A DNA stretch of 5,328 bases, from the NCBI GenBank assembly GCA_003021755.1, contig PXQZ01000080.1, positions 7,954 to 13,281 on the forward strand, given 5' to 3'. The notes under the pieces are model-generated. The model was not told the origin of the DNA. It worked only from the letters and a program-made list of their open reading frames with translations, and did not search any database. Shown here piece by piece: positions 1-5,328 of this stretch. The stretch comes from Halobacteriales archaeon QH_8_67_36 (GTDB taxonomy: Archaea > Halobacteriota > Halobacteria > Halobacteriales > Haloarculaceae). The position numbers were made by a program, and so were the translations under genes. Positions within the stretch are counted from its first letter, which is position 1, and each line of letters starts with the position of its first letter.

Positions 1-384
1 AACGGCGCCGGTCTCGTCATGACGACGCTGGATCTCGTGGACCACTACGGCGGCGAGCCGGCCAACTTCCTCGACGTCGGCGGCGGCGCGAAGGCCGACC
101 GCATCGCCAACGCCCTCGACATGGTGTTCTCGGACGACAACGTCGATTCGGTCGTTTTCAACATCTTCGGGGGTATCACCCGCGGCGACGAGGTAGCAAA
201 CGGCATCAACCAGGCCTTAGAGCAGTTCGACGAGATTCCCAAGCCGGTGACGGTCCGGCTGGCCGGGACCAACGCCGGGGAGGGGATGGAGATTCTGAAC
301 GAGGACCTCGTGACGGTCGAACACACATTAGAAGACGCCGTCCGGCGAGCGGTCCAGCACGCGGATGCGGAGGAGGAAGCATAA
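1..384 (+). CDS. sucC: Succinyl-CoA synthetase (ADP/GDP-forming) beta subunit, C-terminal part (5' end outside window)
   Basis: This is the last 127 residues of the beta subunit, which with SucD interconverts succinyl-CoA and succinate with phosphorylation of ADP or GDP in the cytoplasmic TCA cycle. The reading frame is open from base 1, so the Met at base 19 is internal and not the start. The visible part is the C-terminal CoA-ligase domain. It carries the conserved blocks NGAGL, GGEPANFLDVGGGA (about residues 17-30 of the fragment), NIFGGITRGD and PVTVRLAGTNAGEG, which line up closely with E. coli SucC as I remember it. The family is about 380-390 residues long, so roughly two thirds lies upstream. 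The nucleotide-binding ATP-grasp part is missing, so ADP versus GDP preference cannot be judged. The end is acidic (EEEA), as in halophiles. Its stop codon TAA overlaps the sucD start (TAATG), which implies co-transcription and coupled translation. Identification is very secure. Confidence 0.97.
   Translation, partial: NGAGLVMTTLDLVDHYGGEPANFLDVGGGAKADRIANALDMVFSDDNVDSVVFNIFGGITRGDEVANGINQALEQFDEIPKPVTVRLAGTNAGEGMEILNEDLVTVEHTLEDAVRRAVQHADAEEEA
371..376 (+). promoter_or_regulatory. Shine-Dalgarno site of sucD
   Basis: AGGAGG lies seven bases before the sucD ATG at 384, inside the last Glu codons of sucC. It supports this start for sucD and translation from the shared sucCD message. Confidence 0.75.
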
Positions 385-1256
385 TGTCCGTTCTAGTCGA
401 CGAAGACACGCGCGTCGTTGTACAGGGAATCACGGGCGGCGAGGGGGAGTTCCACACCGAGCAGATGCTGGCGTACGGCACCGACGTCGTCGCCGGCGCG
501 GTACCCGGCCGCGGGGGACAGGAAGTCGCCGGCGTCCCGGTGTACGACACCGTCCACCAAGCCGCTCGCGAGGCGGACGCCAACGCCGCCGTCGTGTTCG
601 TCCCGCCCGCCTTCGCCGGTGACGCCTGCTTCGAGGCCCTCGACGCTCCCGAGCTCGACCTCGTCGTCGCCATCACCGAGGGGATTCCAACACAGGACAT
701 GGCGCGCGTCTACCGCAGACTGCAGGGGACCGACACCCACCTCGTCGGCCCGAACTGCCCCGGACTCATCACGCCGGGCGTGGCGAAGCTCGGTATCCTG
801 CCGGGCAACGTCTTCTCGTCCGGTAACGTCGGCCTCGTGTCACGCTCCGGTACGCTTACCTACCAGGTCGTCGACAACCTGACCGAGCGCGGCCTGGGCC
901 AGTCGACCGCCATCGGTATCGGCGGCGACCCCATCATCGGGACGGACTTCATCGACGCGCTGGAACTGTTCGAGGCCGACCCCGACACCCACGTCGTCGC
1001 CATGTGTGGCGAAATCGGCGGCGAGGACGAGGAGGAGGCCGCCCGCTACATCGGCGAGCACATGGATACGCCCGTCGTCGGCTTCATCGCCGGCCGCACC
1101 GCCCCGCCGGGCAAGCGCATGGGCCACGCCGGCGCCATCGTCTCCGGCTCCGGAACCGGCACCGCCGAGTCGAAGATTTCGGCACTGGAGAACAACGGAG
1201 TCGCCGTCGGCGACACCCCGAACGAAGTAGCCGAACACGTGGAAGACCTGCTATAG
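384..1256 (+). CDS. sucD: Succinyl-CoA synthetase (ADP/GDP-forming) alpha subunit
   Basis: This 290-residue protein is the catalytic alpha subunit that binds CoA and carries the phosphohistidine intermediate. Its length matches the family (E. coli SucD is 289). The N-terminal CoA-binding Rossmann domain shows VQGITGGEGEFHTEQ (residues 13-27) and the loop PGRGG (41-45). The middle has ITEGIP (97-102) and GPNCPG (122-127), with the conserved Cys125. The C-terminal ligase domain has GEIGG (209-213, conserved Glu210) and RMGHAGAI (245-252). His248 there corresponds to the active-site phosphohistidine His246 of E. coli. All key residues are present. The start overlaps the sucC stop by one base and has an AGGAGG site at good spacing. 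The 168 bases after the stop separate it from the next gene, so the operon probably ends here. Confidence 0.98.
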   Translation: MSVLVDEDTRVVVQGITGGEGEFHTEQMLAYGTDVVAGAVPGRGGQEVAGVPVYDTVHQAAREADANAAVVFVPPAFAGDACFEALDAPELDLVVAITEGIPTQDMARVYRRLQGTDTHLVGPNCPGLITPGVAKLGILPGNVFSSGNVGLVSRSGTLTYQVVDNLTERGLGQSTAIGIGGDPIIGTDFIDALELFEADPDTHVVAMCGEIGGEDEEEAARYIGEHMDTPVVGFIAGRTAPPGKRMGHAGAIVSGSGTGTAESKISALENNGVAVGDTPNEVAEHVEDLL

Positions 1257-1424
1257 GTCTGTGGCGCCCGGCAGCGCGTGTTTTCGCGTCATTGAGCAGA
1301 GCCGCAGACGTATTCATATTACTCGGCGGCCGCCCCTTCAGGATAGCATCGACGGCCCGGAGCAGCAGAAGGACGCCCCGAGCGGTCGACGCCTTCTTTA
1401 CCTAGGTTTTCAAACCCTTACTGA
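1257..1424 (+). promoter_or_regulatory. Intergenic region between sucD and the histidine kinase, with weak terminator-like and promoter-like elements
   Basis: No gene is seen in these 168 bases. Near the left end CGCG (1275-1278) and CGCG (1285-1288) flank a T-rich loop TGTTTT, a possible sucD 3' end. A TATA-like stretch TATTCATATTA (1311-1321) is followed by the perfect palindrome GGCGGCCGCC (1325-1334). Next to the kinase gene, TTTA (1397-1400) lies 25-28 bases before ATG 1425, the usual spacing for a leaderless haloarchaeal transcript. It is followed by the inverted repeat GGTTT-TC-AAACC (1405-1416). No Shine-Dalgarno site precedes 1425, which favours leaderless initiation. All of these are pattern-based readings without experimental support. 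Confidence 0.35.
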
Positions 1425-2420
1425 ATGACTGACCGGGCAGCCGGACGGACGGTCGTAGTCACGGGCGTTGAATCGGGTGGTCTCGATGGGCTATCGGTGG
1501 CGCTGGCCGACGGAACGCGTCTCGACGTACGCACCGTTGACGCCGACGACCTGCTGGCGAAACTGGACGGTGCGGATGCGCTGGTTGTCGGCGACAACCT
1601 GCCGGCGAGCGACGGCATCGAGACGTTTCACCGAGTTCGAGCGGCCGGGTGGGACCTCCCGGTCCTGCTCGTGGGCAGGACCGTCGACCCCGACCGCGTG
1701 GAGACGGCCCTCTCGGCGGGGGTCACGGAGTACCTGGCGGCGTGGTCCGACGACCGCGGCGCGGAACTGGCCGCCCGAATCAGGGCACACGTCACGACGC
1801 CCGCGCTGGACGGGATGGTCCAGGCCAACCGCTGGCAGACCATCGCGGAGTCGCTCGTCCACGACGTCAAGAACCCCCTGAACGTCGCCGCCGGGCGCCT
1901 CGAACTGCTGAACGCCGGGGACGAACACAGCGAGGCCATCGAGCGCTCCGTGGGGCGCGTGGAGTCGCTGTTGGACGAACTGTCGACCGTCGCTGGCGTC
2001 GCCGGCCCCATCGAGAGCGTCGAACCCGTCGATCTGGCCGACATGGCCGGAAAGGTGTGGCGCGACGTCGGTGGCTCGGCCGACCGACTCACCGTCGAGG
2101 CCGCGGGGACGGTCCGCGCGGACCCGGACTGCCTGTGGCTCATCCTCGAACGGTTCTTCGAGAACGCGCTGGTCCACGCCAGCGGGGACGCCGCGGTCAC
2201 CGTCGGCAGCACCGAGACGGGCTTTTACGTTGCCGACGACGGGCCGGGCGTTCCCGCAGCGGACCGGGAGCGCGTCTTCGAACAGGGGTACGGGACGGCC
2301 CGCGAGGGGGAGGGGTACGGCCTGTTCGTGGTGGAAAGCGTCGCGACGGCCCACGGGTGGGACGTACTCGCGGGCGAGAGCGAGGCCGGCGGGGCCAGGT
2401 TCGAGGTCCGTGCCCGATAG
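1425..2420 (+). CDS. Soluble sensor histidine kinase with degenerate N-terminal receiver domain
   Basis: The protein has 331 residues and no membrane segment, so it should be cytoplasmic. Residues about 8-125 have the outline of a response-regulator receiver: an alpha/beta pattern, LPASDG (59-64) and a final EYLAAW (102-107). However, the phosphoacceptor position before LP appears to be Gly56 with Asp shifted to 57, the late conserved Lys is absent, and no acidic pair follows the first strand. A HisKA-like dimerisation region follows with the H-box HDVKNPL, putative phospho-His146. The HATPase domain is complete: N-box FFENALVHA with Asn247, G1 box DDGPGVP (271-277), F-box RVFEQGYGTA (283-292) and G2 box GEGYGLFVV (295-303). 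The kinase therefore looks active while the receiver looks unphosphorylatable. No response regulator is encoded nearby, so its partner and signal are unknown. The start has no ribosome site but a TTTA at about -27. Confidence 0.88.
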   Translation: MTDRAAGRTVVVTGVESGGLDGLSVALADGTRLDVRTVDADDLLAKLDGADALVVGDNLPASDGIETFHRVRAAGWDLPVLLVGRTVDPDRVETALSAGVTEYLAAWSDDRGAELAARIRAHVTTPALDGMVQANRWQTIAESLVHDVKNPLNVAAGRLELLNAGDEHSEAIERSVGRVESLLDELSTVAGVAGPIESVEPVDLADMAGKVWRDVGGSADRLTVEAAGTVRADPDCLWLILERFFENALVHASGDAAVTVGSTETGFYVADDGPGVPAADRERVFEQGYGTAREGEGYGLFVVESVATAHGWDVLAGESEAGGARFEVRAR

Positions 2421-2600
2421 ACCGCTGTCGCTGTGTCCCGGTGCTCTCGGAGAGTGCGGGAGTACGACGGTCGGTCGGTGGGGTCACCGAACCGTGAGAT
2501 ACGGTGCCGTCCGAGCGCCGAAAACTACTCCGAGTTGTGGGAAAACCGTCCAAAACAGGCGTTTCCGTTGGTCCGAGGACGCGCAGTGAACGTTCCGGTG
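2421..2600. other. Non-coding stretch downstream of the histidine kinase with two potential hairpins
   Basis: No convincing gene is seen here. A hairpin can form at 2438-2460 around CTCTCGGAGAG, extended by two G-U pairs and further G-C pairs across one mismatch. A second forms at 2472-2494: a nine-pair stem with one bulged A and the loop GGGT. Neither is followed by a T tract. A dyad with six of seven pairs lies at 2524-2538, about 65 bases before the next TATA box. The stretch could be the kinase 3' untranslated region and the upstream control region of the zinc-finger gene. Confidence 0.35.
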
Positions 2601-2604
2601 TAGC

Positions 2605-2610
2605 TATAAG
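2605..2610 (+). promoter_or_regulatory. TATA box of the zinc-finger gene
   Basis: TATAAG lies 23-28 bases before the ATG at 2633, with no Shine-Dalgarno site in between. This is the classic geometry of a haloarchaeal leaderless promoter. It also argues against the longer reading frame starting at 2504, since the TATA would then lie inside the coding region. Confidence 0.6.
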
Positions 2611-2632
2611 GGCGGAATATGAACACTCTGAT

Positions 2633-2869
2633 ATGCCCCACACCTGCCGGAACTGCAAGCGGACCTTCAGCACGGAACTCGAACTCGAACTCCATGTCGA
2701 CACGTGCTCGGCCGGGCAGCTGTACTGTGACGAATGCGGCGGACGGTTCACCGAGCGAGCGGCGACGGAGGACGGATGGCACTATCGCTGCCCGAACGAG
2801 GACTGCGACGGCAGCGGTATCGGCGACGACGTGCATCAGGTATCTGACGCACGAGTCGCGAAACAGTAG
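2633..2869 (+). CDS. Small two-site zinc-finger protein (HVO_2901-like?)
   Basis: This acidic 78-residue microprotein appears to bind two zinc ions. The first site is a C2H2-like finger ending in Cys: C5-x2-C8-x12-H21-x3-C25. The second is a zinc-ribbon-like site made of C32-x2-C35 and C53-x4-C58. The chain between them includes GGRFTERAATEDGWHY, and the tail is acidic and Gly-rich. The frame opens upstream at 2504, but those extra 43 residues are basic and unlike haloarchaeal protein, and a TATA box sits at -28 to -23 of the internal ATG, so I start it at 2633. Small zinc-finger proteins are common in haloarchaea and mostly uncharacterised. From memory this resembles the family named after HVO_2901, but I cannot verify that here. 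Whether it binds nucleic acid or protein is unknown. It is convergent with the next gene across 12 bases. Confidence 0.85.
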   Translation: MPHTCRNCKRTFSTELELELHVDTCSAGQLYCDECGGRFTERAATEDGWHYRCPNEDCDGSGIGDDVHQVSDARVAKQ

Positions 2870-2881
2870 TTCTCGACAGCT

Positions 2882-3322
2882 TCATCCGTTCGTTCGAGCT
2901 AGTTCTTCAGCGAGCGTGCCGATACGGACACAGGCCCGCTGGCAGACGGGCACGTAACCGACGGCAAGCGGGGGAAGTTCGAAGCCGACGACGCTCCCGG
3001 CGGGATGGGCCTCGACGAAGTGACTGGTGGCCGTGACGCCGGCAACCTGCCACGTCCATCGGTGATTCTCACACGACGTTATCTCGAAGGGGAGCCGGAC
3101 GGCCCCGAGCGCCCGGACCCGGCCGCGGCTCCCGGCCCTGATGTATCGGTCCGGTGACTCGACGGCAGTGATAGAGGGGCCCCACTCCGGCCAGCGCTCC
3201 GTATCGGTCAGTACGTCCCAGACGAGGGCGGCCGGAGCGTCGACGGCTCGCCTGATCACGAGTCGACGACCGTCCGGAGTCCGTTCGAAACCATAGGTCG
3301 TCGCACCGAGGGATAATGGCAT
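2882..3322 (-). CDS. SRPBCC-fold (polyketide cyclase/START-like) family protein
   Basis: This 146-residue cytoplasmic protein has the typical opening of the SRPBCC ligand-binding fold. A first strand (RRLVIRRAVDAPA, residues 19-31) is followed by a helix, VWDVLTDTERWPEWGPS (34-50), then alternating strands rich in charged and aromatic residues. The C-terminal helix (about 128-142) closes the fold. The length suits a single-domain member. Such proteins bind hydrophobic ligands or act as cyclases or dehydratases, but the sequence does not reveal the ligand or any reaction. Two Cys (127 and 131) lie near the last helix; with no other clustered ligands, a metal site is unlikely. The start at 3322 has no ribosome site, but a TATACTTT element on this strand lies about 25-32 bases upstream, consistent with a leaderless message. 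The gene is divergent from the ABC operon and convergent with the zinc finger. Confidence 0.85.
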   Translation of the reverse strand: MPLSLGATTYGFERTPDGRRLVIRRAVDAPAALVWDVLTDTERWPEWGPSITAVESPDRYIRAGSRGRVRALGAVRLPFEITSCENHRWTWQVAGVTATSHFVEAHPAGSVVGFELPPLAVGYVPVCQRACVRIGTLAEELARTNG

Positions 3323-3382
3323 TATCAGAACGAATAGAACGGTATCAAAGTATAGGTTAGTCCGGGCACAATCGGCGCCCAG
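3323..3382. promoter_or_regulatory. Divergent promoter region with a shared central TATA element
   Basis: Sixty bases separate the SRPBCC start (minus strand) from the ATPase start (plus strand). The self-complementary TATA at 3351-3354 is exactly in the middle, 29-32 bases from each start codon. On the plus strand it reads TATAGG, and on the minus strand TATACTTT. Neither gene has a Shine-Dalgarno site, so both are probably leaderless or nearly so and may draw on the same or overlapping TBP site. Confidence 0.55.
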
Positions 3383-4285
3383 ATGATAGACGTCCGTGAC
3401 CTTCGCAAGGAATACGGCGATTTCGTCGCCGTCGAGGGGAGTACCTTTTCAGTGGACCGGGGGGAAGTGTTCGGGGTCATCGGACCCAACGGGGCCGGGA
3501 AGACGACCACCCTGAAGATGCTTGCCGGCCTGCTCGAACCGACGGACGGCACCGCCGAAATCGCCGGTCTGGACGCCGAGACGACGGAGATGCGCCAGCA
3601 ACTGGGCTTTCTCCCGGAGGAGTCGCCGCTGTACGAGGAGATGACGCCCATCTCTTATCTACAGTTCTTTGCGGACCTCTACGACGTGCCCGGCGACGTG
3701 GCCGAGAAGCGGATGCACGAGACGCTGGACGAACTCCAGCTGAAACACAAGCAGCGGAAGCTGGGCGACATGTCCAAGGGGATGAAACGGAAGGTGGCTA
3801 TCGCCCGCTCGCTCATCAACGACCCGGACATGCTCGTCTACGACGAGCCCGCCTCGGGGCTGGACCCGCTGACGACGAACTACGTCATCGAGTTCACCGA
3901 GCAGTTAGCGAAGGAAGGCAAGACCATCGTCTTCTCGGCGCACAATCTCTTTCACGTCGAGTCGATCTGTGACCGGGTCGCCATCATGAACGAGGGGGAA
4001 ATCGTCGCCCGCGGCGACCTGGACGAGTTGCAGGCCGAGTACGGCGAGACGCGCTATCACGTCTACACCACCGTCGAAGTGCCCGACGCGGTCCGGGAGA
4101 ACGGGAACTTCCGGACGCAGGTCGGGAGTATGGACGCCGTCGAGGAGACCCGGAGCGCCGCCGAGTCGGCGGGCGGTCAGGTCGTCGACATCCGCACGGA
4201 GGAGTCCAGTCTCGAAGAGGTGTTCCTCAACGTCGCCGAGGCGGGGACGCGGGGGACACGCTACGTCGGGGAGGACGGGGAGTAG
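3383..4285 (+). CDS. ABC transporter ATP-binding protein, NatA/ABC-2 exporter class
   Basis: This 300-residue ATPase should energise the membrane protein encoded directly after it. It carries Walker A GPNGAGKT (34-41), a Q-loop region GFLPEESPLYEEMT (75-88) with Glu where Gln is usual, signature MSKGMKRKVAIAR (130-142), Walker B MLVYDEP (150-156) with catalytic Glu155, D-loop SGLDP (158-162) and H-loop His187. The SKGM signature and PEE in the Q-loop are shared with NatA-type ABC-2 exporters, so they mark the subclass and not a defect. After the roughly 220-residue ATPase core comes a C-terminal extension with SSLEEVFLNV (275-284), also typical of the class. The start has no ribosome site but a TATA at -29 to -32. 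The stop TAG touches the next ATG. The substrate cannot be read from the ATPase. Confidence 0.95.
   Translation: MIDVRDLRKEYGDFVAVEGSTFSVDRGEVFGVIGPNGAGKTTTLKMLAGLLEPTDGTAEIAGLDAETTEMRQQLGFLPEESPLYEEMTPISYLQFFADLYDVPGDVAEKRMHETLDELQLKHKQRKLGDMSKGMKRKVAIARSLINDPDMLVYDEPASGLDPLTTNYVIEFTEQLAKEGKTIVFSAHNLFHVESICDRVAIMNEGEIVARGDLDELQAEYGETRYHVYTTVEVPDAVRENGNFRTQVGSMDAVEETRSAAESAGGQVVDIRTEESSLEEVFLNVAEAGTRGTRYVGEDGE
4268..4275 (+). promoter_or_regulatory. Shine-Dalgarno-like site of the permease gene
   Basis: GGGGAGGA lies about ten bases before ATG 4286, inside the ATPase gene. It supports the permease start and coupled translation across the TAGATG junction. Confidence 0.5.
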
Positions 4286-5328
4286 ATGCGACTCGCGAAG
4301 CTGCTGCGGGTCGCCAAGTGGGAAGTCAGCAAGAACGCCGGCGGCGTCGACCGGCGGACTCTCGTCGTGATGGCGCTGGCCGTCCTCGCGATGGGGGCGG
4401 TCGCTGCCGTCGCCGTCAGCGGCGGCGGCCCCGGGCTGAACGCGGACATCTACCGCGTCGGCGTCGAGGAGTCGAACCCCTACTACGAGGTCATCGAAGA
4501 CGACCCCAGCTTCAGGGCCCAGGAACCCGACCCGGCGGCGTTCGAGCGGGGCGACCAGGACCTGACGTTCTACGGGCCGGACGAGCTCAGCCGGCCACGG
4601 ACGGAGAAACAGGCCGCGGCGCTCGAAGCGCTCCGGAGCAGCACCGAATCGTACAACGACCGGGTGATGGCCAGTGCCGGCAACCGAACCGCGGCGTTCC
4701 CGGTGTCGGTGACGCTGGTCTACCGGGAACAGAACGGGTCGAGCACGCTGGACACCCGCTCTGACGACAGCAATGCGACCGGTGGGGACGGGAACGCCAG
4801 CGACGGCTCCACCGGCGGCGGTGACGAAACCGGCGGGCAGCCCACCGACGGCGCCGATGGTACGGAGACCGGGAGCAGCGGTGGCACCGATGAAGGCGGC
4901 ACCGGCGACGGCGGTGGCGGAGCGAGCGGCGGCGACGGAGCCGCCAGCGGCGAAACGACCGCGTCCGGTGGCGACGGGGCGAACCTCGGCGGCATCGGGG
5001 CCCGGCTCACCGGCGACGTCGAGAGCGGGACGCCGGCGGACATCTCGCCGCCGTTTCCCTTCGAATCGCTCGTCCTCGCCTTCCTCTACATCGTTCCGAT
5101 GAACTTCGTCATCCAGGCCTACGGCTCCTCGATGCTCTCCGAGCGGCTGAACCGCCGGGGCGAACTGCTGCTCGTGACGCCGGCCTCGCGGGGGGACATC
5201 ATCGGTGGGAAGACGCTCCCGTACTTCCTCGGGGCGATGTCCGTCGCGGCGGCCATCACTGCCTTGCTTCGCGTTTCGGGCATCGCGCCGAACGGGAGTC
5301 TCGTCGCGGTGGCCGCCGTCCTCCCCAT
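4286..5328 (+). CDS. ABC-2 type transporter permease, N-terminal part (3' end outside window)
   Basis: The frame is open from ATG 4286 to the window edge (347 complete codons) with no stop. A basic, cytoplasmic N-terminus (MRLAKLLRVAKWEVSK) precedes membrane segment 1 (about 25-45). A large outside loop of some 210 residues follows. Segment 2 (about 260-280) leads into the cytoplasmic stretch SERLNRRGELLLVTPASR (285-302) and GGKTLPYF (307-314), characteristic of ABC-2 permeases. Segment 3 is at about 315-331, and another begins at about 338. Charge distribution fits positive-inside topology. The outside loop has a globular part (about 50-150), then a Gly/Asp/Thr/Ser-rich low-complexity stretch (157-237). 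It holds four N-glycosylation sequons, at Asn133, 150, 163 and 170. The gene abuts the ATPase (TAGATG), so both form one exporter. The substrate is unknown; sodium efflux is one possibility by analogy with NatAB, with no direct support here. Confidence 0.92.
   Translation, partial: MRLAKLLRVAKWEVSKNAGGVDRRTLVVMALAVLAMGAVAAVAVSGGGPGLNADIYRVGVEESNPYYEVIEDDPSFRAQEPDPAAFERGDQDLTFYGPDELSRPRTEKQAAALEALRSSTESYNDRVMASAGNRTAAFPVSVTLVYREQNGSSTLDTRSDDSNATGGDGNASDGSTGGGDETGGQPTDGADGTETGSSGGTDEGGTGDGGGGASGGDGAASGETTASGGDGANLGGIGARLTGDVESGTPADISPPFPFESLVLAFLYIVPMNFVIQAYGSSMLSERLNRRGELLLVTPASRGDIIGGKTLPYFLGAMSVAAAITALLRVSGIAPNGSLVAVAAVLP
4754..4996 (+). repeat. Low-complexity Gly/Asp/Thr/Ser-coding tract within the permease gene
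   Basis: About 240 bases of irregular GGC/GGT, GAC/GAT and ACC codons, with recurring GGCGACGG and GGCACCG words, encode permease residues 157-237. It is not an exact tandem repeat. The reading frame is kept throughout. The tract encodes an acidic, flexible, probably disordered linker in the outside loop. Confidence 0.75.

Noticed and set aside
1491..2354. Long open frame (287 codons) on the minus strand opposite the histidine kinase
   Set aside because: It is the usual GC-rich shadow of a real gene. The plus-strand frame has all the kinase motifs, while the minus-strand product has no recognisable motif.
2504..2632. N-terminal extension of the zinc-finger gene to an upstream ATG
   Set aside because: The extra residues are basic and unlike the acidic protein that follows, and a well-spaced TATA box lies inside the stretch.
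3475..3800. Non-standard Q-loop (Glu for Gln) and SKGM signature in the ATPase, as a possible sign of an inactive or novel ATPase
   Set aside because: These variants are common in NatA-type ABC-2 ATPases, and Walker A, Walker B with its Glu, and the H-loop His are all intact.
4318..4764. Arg/Gly-rich plus-strand frame overlapping the permease start
   Set aside because: It is in a shifted frame, with composition typical of out-of-frame reading. The frame from 4286 gives membrane segments and the ABC-2 motif.
4754..4996. The low-complexity tract as a possible CRISPR or tandem repeat array
   Set aside because: There are no regular repeat units or spacers, and the tract stays in frame within the permease coding sequence.
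4720..5043. Proline/serine-rich open frame on the minus strand
   Set aside because: It is the reverse complement of the Gly/Asp/Thr-rich linker codons of the permease, so its Pro/Ser richness is an artefact of that tract.

Overview
The window looks like a stretch of haloarchaeal chromosome. It is strongly GC-rich, its proteins are rich in Asp and Glu, and several genes lack a Shine-Dalgarno site but have a TATA-like element about 25-30 bases before the start codon, as in leaderless haloarchaeal transcripts. The succinyl-CoA synthetase, the small zinc finger and the soluble histidine kinase also fit that group. The genus cannot be fixed from the sequence alone.

Layout, left to right: the 3' third of sucC (+), then sucD (+) overlapping it by one base; a 168-base gap with weak promoter-like elements; a soluble histidine kinase with a degenerate receiver domain (+); a 212-base gap with two possible hairpins and a well-placed TATA box; a 78-residue zinc-finger protein (+); a convergent SRPBCC-fold protein (-) only 12 bases away; a 60-base divergent promoter region; an ABC-type ATPase (+); and, directly abutting it, an ABC-2 type permease (+) that runs off the right edge. 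The permease has no stop codon in the window but is clearly coding from 4286 onward.

The genes fall into three groups. SucCD is the TCA-cycle substrate-level phosphorylation enzyme and forms one transcription unit. The kinase, the zinc finger and the SRPBCC protein look like single genes with their own promoters, and no cognate response regulator is present. The ATPase and permease form an exporter operon of the NatA/ABC-2 class, probably continuing beyond the window.

The content is mostly ordinary chromosomal housekeeping and accessory genes. I see no mobile element, CRISPR array, tRNA or rRNA, and no convincing new multi-gene system. The points most worth a second look are the symmetric TATA element shared by the SRPBCC and ABC genes, the Gly/Asp/Thr-rich sequon-bearing extracellular loop of the permease, the pseudo-receiver kinase, and the two-site zinc-finger microprotein.
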